Origin: Campylobacter sputorum subsp. sputorum
Lineage (GTDB): Bacteria > Campylobacterota > Campylobacteria > Campylobacterales > Campylobacteraceae
Assembly (NCBI RefSeq): GCF_008245005.1
Contig: NZ_CP043427.1
Coordinates: forward strand, 1,240,001-1,304,000
DNA: 64,000 nt
Direction of reading: 5' to 3'
The notes beneath the pieces were generated by a model. It was not told where the DNA came from. It ran no database searches and saw nothing but the letters and a program-made list of their open reading frames with translations. Made by a program: the position numbers and the translations under genes. Of the stretch, positions 32,404 through 42,401 are shown one piece after another; within the stretch, counting starts at the first letter, position 1; every line of letters starts with the position of its first letter.

Positions 32404-33378
32404 TTAAGCTTTTTGCAAAATTTCACAAGCTTCTTTTGCATGATAAGTTATAATCATATCAGCACCTGCTCTTTTCATACCAAGCAATGTCTCCATCATA
32501 ACCTTATCATAATCTATCACACCAAGCTTTGCTCCAGCTTTTAAAAGTGCGTATTCTCCGCTTACATTATAAGCACATATCGGAAGAAGAGTTCTATCTC
32601 TTAAATCCCTTATAAGATCCAAATAAGCCAAAGCTGGTTTTATCATAAGTATATCCGCACCTTGTGCTTCATCTTCTAAACTTTCATTTATAGCCTCTAA
32701 TCTATTTGCTGGATCCATTTGATACGACTTTCTATCGCCAGCTTTTGGAGTGCTTTCAGCAACATCTCTAAAAGGTCCATAATAAGCACTAGCAAATTTA
32801 GTTGAATATGCCATTATAGGTAGATTTTCATATCCTCCATCATCAAGAGCAAAGCGGAGTGTTTCTATAATCCCATCCATCATTCCACTTGGAGCTATCA
32901 TATCTGCACCATTTTCAGCGTGTATCAAAGCTTGTTTCGCAGAAATATCTAGTGTGGCATCATTATCAACAGTGCCATGAACATGATCCATTATACCGCA
33001 GTGTCCGTGATCTGTATATTCACAAAAACAAAGATCTGTTATGACTATAAGATTTGGAAATTTATCTTTTATAGATCTTAAACTTTTAGCTATAATTCCA
33101 TCATTACTTAAAGCATCGCTTCCTATGCTATCTTTTAGACTAGGAATTCCAAATAGCATAATAGCTTTTATGCCTAAATTTACAACAACAGAACACTCTT
33201 TTAAAATTTCATCTAAACTCATTTGATAAACACCAGGCATTGATGATATTTCATTTTTTATATTTTTACCCTCAACTACAAAAAGAGGATAAATAAAATC
33301 ACTGCCACTTAGATAAGTTTGCCTAACTAAATCTCGCATCTGAGCAGTAAGTCTTAATCTTCTAAATCTCTTAAACAT
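32404..33378 (-). CDS. hemB: delta-aminolevulinic acid dehydratase
   Basis: Condenses two aminolevulinates to porphobilinogen. The 324 residues show the zinc-ligand region [13 protein letters not shown] near residue 117, the active-site lysines in [19 protein letters not shown] near 190 and [10 protein letters not shown] near 247. The leading gene of the hemB–argF–DUF2603–hemN–Fe-S run, divergent from ribA across a 136-base AT-rich gap. Confidence 0.96.
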   Translation of the reverse strand: MFKRFRRLRLTAQMRDLVRQTYLSGSDFIYPLFVVEGKNIKNEISSMPGVYQMSLDEILKECSVVVNLGIKAIMLFGIPSLKDSIGSDALSNDGIIAKSLRSIKDKFPNLIVITDLCFCEYTDHGHCGIMDHVHGTVDNDATLDISAKQALIHAENGADMIAPSGMMDGIIETLRFALDDGGYENLPIMAYSTKFASAYYGPFRDVAESTPKAGDRKSYQMDPANRLEAINESLEDEAQGADILMIKPALAYLDLIRDLRDRTLLPICAYNVSGEYALLKAGAKLGVIDYDKVMMETLLGMKRAGADMIITYHAKEACEILQKA

Positions 33379-33482
33379 GGTTTATCCTTTTTCGTAAAAT
33401 GTCTATTAGTTTATCATAATTGCATTAAATATCTAATAAAAATTTAAATAACATAATTTATATATTATATTATTTAGTGTAT

Positions 33483-33488
33483 TATAAT
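33483..33488 (+). promoter_or_regulatory. -10 box of ribA–rsmG–htpX run
   Basis: Consensus TATAAT 26 bases before the ribA ATG; AGGAT at 33506-33510 is a weak ribosome site. Confidence 0.55.
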
Positions 33489-33514
33489 GTCTCAAAAAAA
33501 TAATAGGATGTTTT

Positions 33515-34084
33515 ATGCAAATAGAAATTTCACAAATAGCTAACCTACCATCACATTTTGGTATGTTTAAAGTTCAATCTTTTAAAGAAGGCAAAAAAGA
33601 GCATTTAGTTATATTTAAAGAGCCTTTTGGGGATATTTTAAATGTAAGAATTCACTCAGAATGCTTAACTGGAGATGCGCTTGGAAGCCTTAAATGCGAC
33701 TGCGGAGATCAGTTGGCAGCTAGTTTAAAATACATATACGAAAATACTGGCATGGTAATTTATCTTAGACAAGAAGGACGAAATATAGGATTATTAAATA
33801 AAATAAACGCATATTCTTTGCAAGATAAAGGCTATGATACAATTGAGGCAAATCATCAGCTAGGATTTAAAGCAGATGAAAGAACATATGAGATAGTGGA
33901 TTTTATACTAAAACACTATGGCATAAAAAAAATAAATTTACTCACAAATAATCCCCAAAAACTGATGGGATTAAAATGCGTAGAAGTTGTAAAAAGAGTG
34001 CCAATAATTATCAAATCAAACAAATACAACGAAAAATATCTAAAAGTAAAACAGGAAAAAATGGGGCATATGCTTGATGATTGA
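33515..34084 (+). CDS. ribA: GTP cyclohydrolase II
   Basis: Opens GTP to the first riboflavin intermediate. The 189 residues have RIHSECLTGDALGSLKCDCGDQL-type zinc and active-site features near residue 47 (three cysteines), YLRQEGRNIGLLNKI near 88 and DERTYEIVD near 122. A single-function RibA with no RibB fusion. It starts a tight plus-strand run: its last codons overlap rsmG. Confidence 0.95.
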   Translation: MQIEISQIANLPSHFGMFKVQSFKEGKKEHLVIFKEPFGDILNVRIHSECLTGDALGSLKCDCGDQLAASLKYIYENTGMVIYLRQEGRNIGLLNKINAYSLQDKGYDTIEANHQLGFKADERTYEIVDFILKHYGIKKINLLTNNPQKLMGLKCVEVVKRVPIIIKSNKYNEKYLKVKQEKMGHMLDD

Positions 34085-34619
34085 TATACCTGATAATTTT
34101 TATGAAAAGTGTGATAAATTTAAAGAAATACTATATAAATTTAACACAATTCATAGTTTTACAACATACAAAAACATTGATGATGTCATAGAAGATAGCA
34201 TAAAACCTTTAGAATTTTTAAATTTCTATCCTAAAAATGCTATTGATATAGGAAGTGGTGCTGGCTTTCCTGCAATTTTTTTAGCGCTTATTTTAAAAGA
34301 TTGCAAATGGAGCTTATATGAACCACATACGAAAAAATCGTCATTTTTAAACTATGTAAAAGTGGCTTTAAATTTAGAAAATATTATAGTTTATAATGCT
34401 AAAATTGAGAGTTGCAAAAAATTTATAGCCGATTTTATAACATCAAGAGCAGTTATGAAAACCAAAGATTTACTTCAAATTTGCAATGGTTTCTATGATG
34501 AAAATACAAAATTCCTTTTTTACAAAGGAAGTAGTGTAGAAGACGAAATTCAAGATTTAAATACCAAAATATTTAATGACGGAGTAAGAAATTATCTATT
34601 TATGGAAAAATTATGTTAG
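34077..34619 (+). CDS. rsmG: 16S rRNA (guanine527-N7)-methyltransferase
   Basis: Methylates G527 of 16S rRNA with SAM. I chose the ATG at 34077, overlapping the ribA stop by eight bases; a TTG three bases earlier is possible. The 180 residues include the family motif IDIGSGAGFPAIFLAL near residue 57, LYEPHTKKSSFLN near 81 and TSRAV near 122. Length is slightly short for the family but all SAM-fold elements are visible. Its stop overlaps the next gene. Confidence 0.92.
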   Translation: MIDIPDNFYEKCDKFKEILYKFNTIHSFTTYKNIDDVIEDSIKPLEFLNFYPKNAIDIGSGAGFPAIFLALILKDCKWSLYEPHTKKSSFLNYVKVALNLENIIVYNAKIESCKKFIADFITSRAVMKTKDLLQICNGFYDENTKFLFYKGSSVEDEIQDLNTKIFNDGVRNYLFMEKLC

Positions 34620-34855
34620 TAAAAATTTTAGCACTTTTAGCCATTTTGTTTATTATATATATTTTATTTTTTAAAATGCAAAGAAAAAATGTAGAAAATA
34701 ACACAAAAAAAAAGAAAAAAAATGCAAGTATAGAAAATTTTGTAGAATGCGAAAAATGTTCAACTTTTGTAGAGCTTAAAGATACTGTTTTAAAAGATGG
34801 TAAATACATATGCAAAGAGTGTATAAAAAAGGAGCAAAATGCAGATAATTGGTGA
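34613..34855 (+). CDS. small membrane-anchored zinc-ribbon protein, PP0621-like
   Basis: An 80-residue protein with one N-terminal membrane helix (about 3-20), a lysine-rich linker and a C-terminal CxxC…CxxC unit (CEKCSTFVELKDT and YICKEC). This matches the small PP0621-type family: TM helix plus zinc ribbon, function unknown. It overlaps rsmG and the following gene, so it is part of a coupled set. The tail after the linker should lie in the cytosol given the basic flank. Confidence 0.72.
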   Translation: MLVKILALLAILFIIYILFFKMQRKNVENNTKKKKKNASIENFVECEKCSTFVELKDTVLKDGKYICKECIKKEQNADNW

Positions 34856-35210
34856 TAGACTTATAAATTACGAGCCTCTTACTTACACAAAAAATCCTAG
34901 TAATTTGCATGAGCATATTGTATTTGATTATGATGAAAAAAATATACAACTTGCATTAAACTCAAATCTCAAATTCTCTCTAATAGTAAATGATAGTTAT
35001 GAAGCAATTATGGCAAATGCACTCGGTGCTAAATTTATAATTATAAAAAATGAAAACATAATACATGAAATACAAAATTTGGCAACATACTATCTTTTTG
35101 ATAGCAAAATAGCTATGATAGTAAATGACAAGAACGACATTTTAAGGGCTATAAAGCTTAGAATTGATGCTGTAATTTATAGGAGGGCGATAAAAAATGG
35201 AAATTTTTAA
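34839..35210 (+). CDS. unknown soluble protein between the zinc-ribbon gene and htpX
   Basis: 123 residues, no signal peptide or membrane helix, no family I recognise. The sequence alternates strands and helices ([37 protein letters not shown]), suggesting a small alpha/beta fold with two similar halves around VND. GGAG at 34831 precedes the ATG, which lies inside the previous gene; its own 3' end overlaps htpX. The coupling suggests co-expression with HtpX, but not a shared function. Confidence 0.7.
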   Translation: MQIIGDRLINYEPLTYTKNPSNLHEHIVFDYDEKNIQLALNSNLKFSLIVNDSYEAIMANALGAKFIIIKNENIIHEIQNLATYYLFDSKIAMIVNDKNDILRAIKLRIDAVIYRRAIKNGNF

Positions 35211-36060
35211 AACAACTTTTTTAATGGTGGCTTTAATGCTGCTTTTTATATTTGTGGGATACTCCATAGGCGGAGAACAAGGTATGATAATAGCATTTTT
35301 GATAGCTTGTGCTACAAATATTTTTAGCTACTTTTTTAGCGATAAAATAGTATTAAAACATTACAATGCAATAGAAGTTGATCAATCAAACGCAAGCGGA
35401 CTTTATCAAATCGTGCGAAATTTAGCTGCTAAAGCTGGTACTCCTATGCCAAAAGTTTGCATTATACCAGATAATACACCAAATGCTTTTGCAACTGGAA
35501 GAAATCCATCAAATGCCGTAGTTGCAGTAACTGAGGGGCTTTTAAATTTACTTAATGAAAAAGAAATACAAGCTGTGCTAGCTCATGAGATGAGTCATGT
35601 TAAGCATTATGATATATTAACCGGCTCTATTGCAGCAGTTTTTGCAGGAGCTATAGCAATGCTTGCAAATTTCGTACAATTTGGAGCAATGATGGGTGGA
35701 AACAAAGATGGAGAAAACAGAGGAAACCCTATTTTGATGTTAGTTCTAGCTATAATTATGCCTATAGTTGCTACGATAATTCAAATGAGTATATCAAGAA
35801 GCAGAGAATACGCAGCAGACAAAGGTGCAGCTATGCTAACGCAAAATCCGCAAGGTTTGATAGATGCTCTTAGCAAACTAGAAAATTATGCAAGAAGTGG
35901 TGCTATGTTACAAAACGCAACACCGCAAAGTGCTCATATGTTTATAATAAATCCTTTTAATGGTTTAAAAAATAGCCTTTCATCTCTTTTTAGAACCCAT
36001 CCAAGCACACAAGATAGAATTAACGCACTTAAAGAAATAAAAACAAATATGGGTTGGTAG
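35197..36060 (+). CDS. htpX: membrane zinc metalloprotease HtpX
   Basis: Inner-membrane quality-control protease of family M48. The 287 residues have two N-terminal membrane helices (about 8-45), the zinc motif HEMSH at 130-134 with the third-ligand glutamate later in [10 protein letters not shown] near 208, and two further hydrophobic segments (about 145-200). A strong AGGAGG at 35181-35186 precedes the ATG. It ends a run starting at ribA and converges on the MscS-type gene at a shared hairpin. Confidence 0.95.
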   Translation: MEIFKTTFLMVALMLLFIFVGYSIGGEQGMIIAFLIACATNIFSYFFSDKIVLKHYNAIEVDQSNASGLYQIVRNLAAKAGTPMPKVCIIPDNTPNAFATGRNPSNAVVAVTEGLLNLLNEKEIQAVLAHEMSHVKHYDILTGSIAAVFAGAIAMLANFVQFGAMMGGNKDGENRGNPILMLVLAIIMPIVATIIQMSISRSREYAADKGAAMLTQNPQGLIDALSKLENYARSGAMLQNATPQSAHMFIINPFNGLKNSLSSLFRTHPSTQDRINALKEIKTNMGW

Positions 36061-36061
36061 A

Positions 36062-36095
36062 TAAATTTAAAGCAGAATATTCTGTTTTAAATTTA
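36062..36095. terminator. bidirectional terminator, htpX and mscS-like gene
   Basis: Two 17-base arms (36062-36078 and 36079-36095) with one G·U pair and no spacer, with outer AAATTTA arms. It lies between the convergent stops, so can serve both. Confidence 0.8.
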
Positions 36096-36097
36096 AA

Positions 36098-38104
36098 CTA
36101 GCCCCTTAAATCTTTTGCATTTTCTAAATAAATGCTTCTAGTTGGAAAAGCGAATTTTACATGATGTTTTTCTAAGATATCCATTATCTTTAACATAACA
36201 TCTTCTTTAACTGATAAAAACTCTGCCCAAACAACGCTTTTTGAAAAGCAATATATCATGATATTTATAGATGATTCACTAAATTCATCCAATACAACAA
36301 AAAGATTATTTTTATATCCAGCTAAATCATCAACAGAAACCATGCTTCTTCCATATTTAAATATTTCTTTTGAACTTGTTGTTTCCACAGGTACTGCTAT
36401 ACCAGGATGATTTGTTAGCATATCTTTTATATCTGCTATACAAGCTTTAATTTGATTAGGAGTAGTGCTATAATCTATACTCAAATACATCTTGATTTGC
36501 CTTCCAACTTTACGTCTATCCCAGTTTTTAACACTATTATCCATTATTTTTGAATTTGGAACAAAAACAAGAGCGTTGTCAAATGTTCTAATAGTAGTTT
36601 TTCTAAGTCCAGTTTCTACAACTGTTCCTTCTACATTTCCACAAACTATCCAATCTCCTTGAGAAAATGTATTATCAAGTATAAGCATTATTGAGGCAAA
36701 AAAGTTAGCTATGATATCTTTTGTTGCAAGAGCTATAGCCAAACCTCCTATACCAAGAGAAGCGACAAAAGCCGATACATTAAATCCAAGAGAACTTAAA
36801 ATAAGCAAAATTGCTATAATTATTACTATTATATAGATTACTTTTATAAATAAATTTAAAATCTCTTTCTTTCCACCTTTTTTTGCAAGATGGCCTATTA
36901 TCATTACGCCATAACCATCCATAACACTAGTTACCAACCAAGCATAAAGGAGAATATAGACTATATTTAACCCACTAGCAAATTTAATAGGAACGGGCGA
37001 TGGATAGAAAAATATACTCATACTAATATCAACGCCATAGGCAAGGAGTAAAAATCCCATAGGCTTTTTAATGATATCAACAACTTCTTTTTTTACATTA
37101 TCTTTATGATCTTTGTTTTTTGAAAAAATAGTAAAAATAAAATATATAATATTTGCAAATGATTTTCTAAGAGAAAAGAAAAACAGCATAATCACAGATA
37201 TTAAAACAACTTTTCCACTATTTATGGTTTCTACATCAAAAGGACTTCTTTGATTTATAAATTTTATAAATCCTTTTAAATTTAGACTTGTAAAAAACAT
37301 ATTACTAGCAAGAAGATTTGTATTTGAAAGTAAAAATTCAAATATTTCTTCATATGTCTTTTTATGCAGTTCATAAATATAAAAATCTTCCTTATAAAGT
37401 TCTTGAGCATTATTATCAATGTCATTTTCTAAAATTTTTATTTTAGTAAAATTGTTAGTTTTTATATTCAATAGTGATTTTTCTATGATATCCTTTAATT
37501 CAGATTGATTAGTTCCTTCAATGAACATTTTTTCAATTTTTATCAATGTAGAATAAAAAATCTCACTAAGTTCTGTTGTATAAAGCTTGATTGCAGTTTT
37601 AATAAATTGCTCACTTTTAGTATTGTTTTTGTATTTTTTATAATCTCTTGTTAATTTTTTTTTCTCCTCAATATATTTTTCTATAAAACTTAATGGAAAT
37701 TTTTGATTTGTTATGGCTGATGGAATTTTATTTAATAAATCTGTTTTAGTATTAGTTAATTTTTGTACTTCATCTTCGGTTGAGTTTTGATCATTTTGCC
37801 ATTTTAATATATCTATTTGTTTATTTATACCAATTAACTCATCTACAAATTCAAAAAGTGTATTTTTGAGCGTATCTTCGGACTCTTCAGTTGTATTATC
37901 ATCAACTATTTTTTGGGCTATTATATTAACAAGTTCTTGATTTTGATTATCTTGGGTTAAATTTGCATCAACCATCTTTGATATATTTTCTGCTAGTTCT
38001 TGATTTTGAGATGACAAAGCATTTGAACTATTATTATCAGTCGCATACAGAAAATTTAAACAAAAAGATATAAGAATAAAAATAGATATAAATTTGTTAT
38101 TCAT
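36098..38104 (-). CDS. MscS-family mechanosensitive channel, large form
   Basis: 668 residues. A signal peptide (about 1-22) precedes a long, mainly helical periplasmic region (about 25-280, N/T/D/K-rich, coiled-coil-like), then membrane helices (about 300-330, 350-390, 410-470). The MscS pore and beta domain follows: LASLGIGGLAIALATKD near residue 450 is the pore helix, and GDWIVCGNVEGTVVETGLRKT near 485 the beta domain. It should relieve turgor during hypo-osmotic shock. The large periplasmic part resembles MscK/YbdG-like layouts. It stands alone. Confidence 0.88.
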   Translation of the reverse strand: MNNKFISIFILISFCLNFLYATDNNSSNALSSQNQELAENISKMVDANLTQDNQNQELVNIIAQKIVDDNTTEESEDTLKNTLFEFVDELIGINKQIDILKWQNDQNSTEDEVQKLTNTKTDLLNKIPSAITNQKFPLSFIEKYIEEKKKLTRDYKKYKNNTKSEQFIKTAIKLYTTELSEIFYSTLIKIEKMFIEGTNQSELKDIIEKSLLNIKTNNFTKIKILENDIDNNAQELYKEDFYIYELHKKTYEEIFEFLLSNTNLLASNMFFTSLNLKGFIKFINQRSPFDVETINSGKVVLISVIMLFFFSLRKSFANIIYFIFTIFSKNKDHKDNVKKEVVDIIKKPMGFLLLAYGVDISMSIFFYPSPVPIKFASGLNIVYILLYAWLVTSVMDGYGVMIIGHLAKKGGKKEILNLFIKVIYIIVIIIAILLILSSLGFNVSAFVASLGIGGLAIALATKDIIANFFASIMLILDNTFSQGDWIVCGNVEGTVVETGLRKTTIRTFDNALVFVPNSKIMDNSVKNWDRRKVGRQIKMYLSIDYSTTPNQIKACIADIKDMLTNHPGIAVPVETTSSKEIFKYGRSMVSVDDLAGYKNNLFVVLDEFSESSINIMIYCFSKSVVWAEFLSVKEDVMLKIMDILEKHHVKFAFPTRSIYLENAKDLRG

Positions 38105-38216
38105 GAATTTCCTTGAATTATAAGAGTAAGAAATATTGGCAAAATTTACTATAAATAAATAAATATTTTTTAAATTACTGTTAATGAAAATAATTTAAAT
38201 ATAATTGTATTAAATT

Positions 38217-38708
38217 TTAAAATAAACCTAAAATATTTGGAATTTCTGTATCATTGTATATTTTTAAAGGATTTTTTGAGCTAAATTTTACTTTTGTATC
38301 GATAAGCTCTTTTCTAAGTTCAGATTGTGCATTGTTTTTCATAGCCTCAGCATTTGCAGCTATTTTTAAATCAGCAGAACTTGGATTAGATGGCGCTAAG
38401 GCTGCCCTTTTTATCTGCTCACTTTTTTGAATAGTTTCTTGCGGAGTTTTGCCTTTACTAGTATCAAGCATAACCTCGCCACCAACAGCATACTGCTTGC
38501 CATCTGGACCTTTTTCATAACTATAATTTAGTCCTCTTATAAGACCGGCTCCACTTGCAAGATGTGCCGCCTCGTGTGCTTTTACTTCACTATCTCGCTT
38601 TTGAAGTTTTGCAACTTGTAGTTTTTCTTCTTGCGAGAGTTCATTTTTGTTTTTATTATAATTATTTTCGTAAGGATTATTTGGTGTAAAAGATGTGTAT
38701 ATTTGCAC
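38217..38708 (-). CDS. SprA-related putative metalloprotease
   Basis: A 163-residue protein of the SprA-related family, with the metal motif HEAAH at residues 45-49, followed by GLIRGLNYSYEKGPDGKQYAVGGEV and the conserved APSNPSSADLKIAANAEAMKN stretch. The first 40 residues are N/K/E/Q-rich. HExxH suggests a zinc peptidase, but activity is not shown for the family as far as I know, and no signal peptide is visible. It is monocistronic, between the MscS-type gene and hup. Confidence 0.78.
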   Translation of the reverse strand: MQIYTSFTPNNPYENNYNKNKNELSQEEKLQVAKLQKRDSEVKAHEAAHLASGAGLIRGLNYSYEKGPDGKQYAVGGEVMLDTSKGKTPQETIQKSEQIKRAALAPSNPSSADLKIAANAEAMKNNAQSELRKELIDTKVKFSSKNPLKIYNDTEIPNILGLF

Positions 38709-38747
38709 TATATCTCCTTATTTTATTTCATAAAGAGCATTAACAAG

Positions 38748-38777
38748 CAAAATGGATGTTTATAAACATCCATTTTG
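38748..38777 (-). terminator. terminator of hup
   Basis: A perfect 15-bp palindrome (38748-38762 with 38763-38777) twelve bases beyond the hup stop codon, with flanking T-rich sequence on the minus strand. Confidence 0.75.
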
Positions 38778-38788
38778 TAAATAATTAA

Positions 38789-39103
38789 TTATTTTTTCTT
38801 GCCTTTAGCAGGTGCTTTTGTTTTTCCACCATTTGCAACTGACTCTTTAAGTTTTTTACCAACTTTGAATTTAACTGTATTTCTAGCAGCTATTTTCATC
38901 TCTTTTTGTGTTCCTGGAACTTTTATAGTTCTAGCAGCTCTTTCTGATACACTAAAAGTACCAAAACCTACAAAAGTCATGCTTTCGCCTTTAGAAAGTA
39001 CCTCTGTTAAGCTTTCTAAAACAGCGTCTAATGCAGCTGTTGTATCTTTTTTTGTTAATTCTGCTTTTTCAGCAACCTTTTGAATGAAATCCGCTTTTGT
39101 CAT
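38789..39103 (-). CDS. hup: HU family DNA-binding protein
   Basis: Histone-like protein that bends and compacts DNA. The first 90 residues are a standard HU fold (MTKADFIQKVAEKAELTKKD; FVGFGTFSVSERAARTIKVPGT, DNA-binding arm near 55-75). A short Lys/Ala/Pro tail (KTKAPAKGKKK, about 94-104) extends beyond the core, a feature of some HU proteins that adds non-specific DNA contacts. Single gene with its own terminator. Confidence 0.95.
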   Translation of the reverse strand: MTKADFIQKVAEKAELTKKDTTAALDAVLESLTEVLSKGESMTFVGFGTFSVSERAARTIKVPGTQKEMKIAARNTVKFKVGKKLKESVANGGKTKAPAKGKKK

Positions 39104-39241
39104 GATGACTCCTTAAAAGAAATTAATACCACATATTTTACAATGTTTTTAAGGAATATTCAATAGTTTTTTAAAAAAATATACTAAATTTCCTAAATTT
39201 TGGGCATTTATAGATAAAATTTTAGGAAATACAATGATTTT

Positions 39242-39793
39242 TTAGTGTTTTAAAAGCTCTTCTATGGAAGATTTTATTTCTTGCATTGTTAAATTTGTTA
39301 CTTCTTTTACAAAATTTCCATCTTTATCAAAAAGATAAATTGCAGAACTATGTGCCACAGAATATTGCATTTGAGAGTCTTTAAGATCTACTATTTGGTA
39401 TTTAACACCGAAATTTGATGTCATTTTATCAAGATTATCTACTACAATACCAACTGAGTTGGGGTAAAAATACTTCACAAACTCATCAGTTTCTTTAACT
39501 TTATCTCTTTGAGGATCAAGCGTTACAAAGACAATCATAATTTCATCTTTTTTTGGATTATTTTCTAAAGCAGTAGAAACAAGTGTTAAAGTGGTAGGAC
39601 AAACATCTGGACAAAAAGTATAACCAAAATAAAATATCTTATATTTTCCATCAAAAGAGCCCATTGTTACTTTACCATCGATACTTTGAGCACTAAAATC
39701 ATACTTGTTTTTATCTTTTAGTATATTTGAGACACCAAAACTAATAGCAAATATAACAACCGCCAAAGCTATATATGTAAGAATGTTTTTCAC
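39242..39793 (-). CDS. Sco1/SenC family copper-delivery protein
   Basis: 183 residues anchored by an N-terminal membrane helix (about 5-24) with a periplasmic thioredoxin fold. The copper-binding CxxxC is in TFCPDVCPT near residue 60 and the third ligand histidine is in SVAHSSAIYLFD near 146. Sco proteins deliver copper or reduce cysteines for cytochrome oxidase assembly, here probably the cbb3 type typical of Campylobacter. The gene follows the PCu(A)C gene by 18 bases in one transcript. Confidence 0.9.
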   Translation of the reverse strand: MKNILTYIALAVVIFAISFGVSNILKDKNKYDFSAQSIDGKVTMGSFDGKYKIFYFGYTFCPDVCPTTLTLVSTALENNPKKDEIMIVFVTLDPQRDKVKETDEFVKYFYPNSVGIVVDNLDKMTSNFGVKYQIVDLKDSQMQYSVAHSSAIYLFDKDGNFVKEVTNLTMQEIKSSIEELLKH

Positions 39794-39811
39794 AATGAAC
39801 CCTTTTTATTT

Positions 39812-40249
39812 TTAATGCATTTTAATAGGTTTAATTTCCTTAACAGGAACTTTATCTAATGTAACTGTTTGTCCATTATCAAAAGTAAGTGTCATTTTTA
39901 CATTTTCTCCAACTACCATTGGTTTTTTAATACCTATAAACATTACATGTAAACCACCTGGCTTCAACTCTGTTGTCGAGTTAGCTTTAATGTCTATTTT
40001 TGGTACTTGAATCATTTTTTTCATACCATTTTCTTCTATATGTGTATGAAGTTCTGTAACATCACTAAGACTATTTGTAGCCGAAACCAAAGCTATATCT
40101 TTATCGGTATTATTTTTAATTAACATAAACGCACCGCTATTTTTAGCATTTGGCGGCGTAGCTTTTGCATAAGCATTGCTTACATCAATATCTGCTGCAT
40201 ACGCAAACATCATTCCGCTAACTATAGTTGATAAAAATATTTTTTTCAT
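39812..40249 (-). CDS. PCu(A)C-family periplasmic copper chaperone
   Basis: 145 residues with a signal peptide (about 1-18, cleaved after AYA). The metal-binding motif H(M)x10Mx21HxM is visible as LHTHIEENGMKKM near residue 69 and GGLHVMFIG near 100. Such proteins pass Cu(I) to Sco and the oxidase copper centres. The pairing with the Sco1 gene fits one copper-insertion unit. No CopA gene is seen next to it. Confidence 0.9.
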   Translation of the reverse strand: MKKIFLSTIVSGMMFAYAADIDVSNAYAKATPPNAKNSGAFMLIKNNTDKDIALVSATNSLSDVTELHTHIEENGMKKMIQVPKIDIKANSTTELKPGGLHVMFIGIKKPMVVGENVKMTLTFDNGQTVTLDKVPVKEIKPIKMH

Positions 40250-40398
40250 TTACTATCCTTAAAAAATTTAAATGCAAAGTTAATTATATAATCAAATGTT
40301 AAATATAAATTTATATACTATAAATTTAGATTTTAAGAAAAAATTTAATATAATCACAAATTATTTTTATTTTAAATCAAAAATTTTGGAGTATTGTT

Positions 40399-41370
40399 TT
40401 GAAAAAAATAGTTCTTTTTGTTGTTTTGTTTATTGGCTTATTATATTCAAAAAGTTTAGAGCAAATTTATCTTGAAGATGGCATAGAAGCTGTAAAAAAG
40501 ATATTAGATGAAAATATCAAAAAATCAAATTTTTGGATAGATACAATAAAAGATATAGATGTAAAATATGGTTATTATGATAATAATACAACCATAATAA
40601 CGGTAGACAAAGTCGGTAAAAAAATGAGTATGTATACATATGAGGATGGAAATCTTACAAATATTTTTCATCAAGATATCATTACCGGGGAACTTGGCGA
40701 TAAATTTAAAGAAGGTGATTTAAAAACGCCAGTTGGTGCGTATGAAGTTACAAGAAGATTTACTCCGCCAAGCGATTATTATGGACCAATAGCTTTTTCT
40801 CTATCTTATCCAAATTTATATGATAAAATACTTGGAAAAACAGGTGGCGGCATATGGATACACGGATTTCCAAGTGATGGAAATAGAAAAAACGAGCTTA
40901 CGACAGAAGGTTGTGTGGCACTTAAAAACGATTTGCTTTTAGAATTTGATGAACTTATGCAAAAGCAAACATCAAGAGCAATAGCTCTTATATCAGAATC
41001 AGGTGAAGCAAAGGCTTCAAAAGATGATATTGCTATACTTTTAAGAGATATATTTTTTTGGAAACAAGCTTGGACTATTAGCGATATAGACAAATATTTA
41101 AACTTTTATGATGATAGTTTTGTTAGATATGATGGTATGAAATTTGATGATTTTAAAGTCATGAAAAAAAGGATATTTGACAAAAAAGAGAGTAAAAAAA
41201 TTGTATTTAGTGATTATGAAATATCCCCATATCCAAACTCGCAAGGCAAAAAAATATTTAGAATAGCTTTTATGGAGCATTACGAAGCACCTAGTCATAA
41301 ATTTCAAGGTCAAAAAACTCTATATGCTATGATAAAAGATGGTAAAATGAAAATTATTTTAGAACAGTAG
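40399..41370 (+). CDS. pgp2: Pgp2/Csd6-like L,D-carboxypeptidase
   Basis: Trims peptidoglycan tetrapeptides to tripeptides; its homologues set helical cell shape in C. jejuni (Pgp2) and H. pylori (Csd6). 323 residues with a signal peptide (about 1-17), a YkuD domain (about 65-200) with active-site H155 in IWIHGF and C172 in TTEGCVALKN, and a C-terminal NTF2-like domain (about 215-323). The catalytic motif has T rather than S before xGC. The start is TTG at 40399 with GGAG eight bases before it. Confidence 0.85.
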   Translation: MKKIVLFVVLFIGLLYSKSLEQIYLEDGIEAVKKILDENIKKSNFWIDTIKDIDVKYGYYDNNTTIITVDKVGKKMSMYTYEDGNLTNIFHQDIITGELGDKFKEGDLKTPVGAYEVTRRFTPPSDYYGPIAFSLSYPNLYDKILGKTGGGIWIHGFPSDGNRKNELTTEGCVALKNDLLLEFDELMQKQTSRAIALISESGEAKASKDDIAILLRDIFFWKQAWTISDIDKYLNFYDDSFVRYDGMKFDDFKVMKKRIFDKKESKKIVFSDYEISPYPNSQGKKIFRIAFMEHYEAPSHKFQGQKTLYAMIKDGKMKIILEQ

Positions 41371-41377
41371 TTTTAAA

Positions 41378-42397
41378 ATGTCTGAAATTTTAATAAATTT
41401 AAATAATTTAAAACATAATGTTTCGCAAATTTCAACCAAAATAGGAAGTGTTAGGAAAATCATAGCAGTTTTAAAAGACAATGCTTATGGACATGGTTTA
41501 GTTTTAATGGCAAAAGAACTAGCAAATTTAGGTGTGCGTTATGCTTGTGTAAGAAGTATAGATGAAGCTAACGATATAAAAGAATTTTTTGATGATATAT
41601 TGGTGCTTTCACATATACCAAACGGAAATGAAAATATAGACTTTACATATGCCATAAATGATTTATCGGCACTTGAGATAATAAAAGAAAACTCAAAAAT
41701 TCATTTTGCTATCGATACATTGATGCATAGAAATGGGATTTTGCAAAAAGATTTTGAACTTGCTTGTAAAATTGCCAAAAAAAGAAATTTAAAACTTCTT
41801 GGTGCATACACGCATTTTAGATCTGCTGATGAAATCGGCAGTGATTATTTTGCACAAAAAATGGTATATGAAAAATCAAAAAAAAGTTTAAAAGCCGTAG
41901 CTTGTAAATTTGGATATGAAAATTTAGTTTTTCACTCTCACAACTCAGCTGCTACAAATAGAGCCGAGAAAATTGATGATGATTTTATAAGAGTTGGCAT
42001 ATCTTTATATGGATATAATGAATTTTGTGATACATTAAATTTAAAACCGATACTTAGTTTATGGGCAAATAGAGTTAGTAAAAGAGTTTTAAAAAAGGGT
42101 TGTTGTGTGGGTTATGGAGCGAAATTTTGTGCTAAAGAAGATATAAATATCGCTACTTACGATTTAGGATACGCAGATGGTCTTTTTAGATATAATGGAA
42201 ATGGCGAACTTTTTATAGAAAATGGTAAAAAACTACTTGGCAAAATGTCTATGGATAGTTTTAGCTGCGAAGATAGCGGAGAAAAAATTTGTATTTTTAA
42301 AGATGTTACAAAATGGGCTAACTTTTTTAACACAATAAATTATGAAATTTTAGTAAAGCTATCGCCACGAATAAAAAGAAAAATTGTAACGGAGTAA
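41378..42397 (+). CDS. alr: alanine racemase
   Basis: Makes D-alanine for peptidoglycan. In 339 residues, the PLP lysine is K33 in [11 protein letters not shown] and the second catalytic tyrosine is in [10 protein letters not shown] near residue 246; [10 protein letters not shown] near 288 is also typical. It is a fold-type III PLP enzyme. Seven bases after the peptidase gene and four before prfB, so co-transcribed. No good ribosome site is visible. The pairing with a wall-trimming enzyme fits a cell-wall role. Confidence 0.93.
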   Translation: MSEILINLNNLKHNVSQISTKIGSVRKIIAVLKDNAYGHGLVLMAKELANLGVRYACVRSIDEANDIKEFFDDILVLSHIPNGNENIDFTYAINDLSALEIIKENSKIHFAIDTLMHRNGILQKDFELACKIAKKRNLKLLGAYTHFRSADEIGSDYFAQKMVYEKSKKSLKAVACKFGYENLVFHSHNSAATNRAEKIDDDFIRVGISLYGYNEFCDTLNLKPILSLWANRVSKRVLKKGCCVGYGAKFCAKEDINIATYDLGYADGLFRYNGNGELFIENGKKLLGKMSMDSFSCEDSGEKICIFKDVTKWANFFNTINYEILVKLSPRIKRKIVTE

Positions 42398-42401
42398 AAA
42401 T

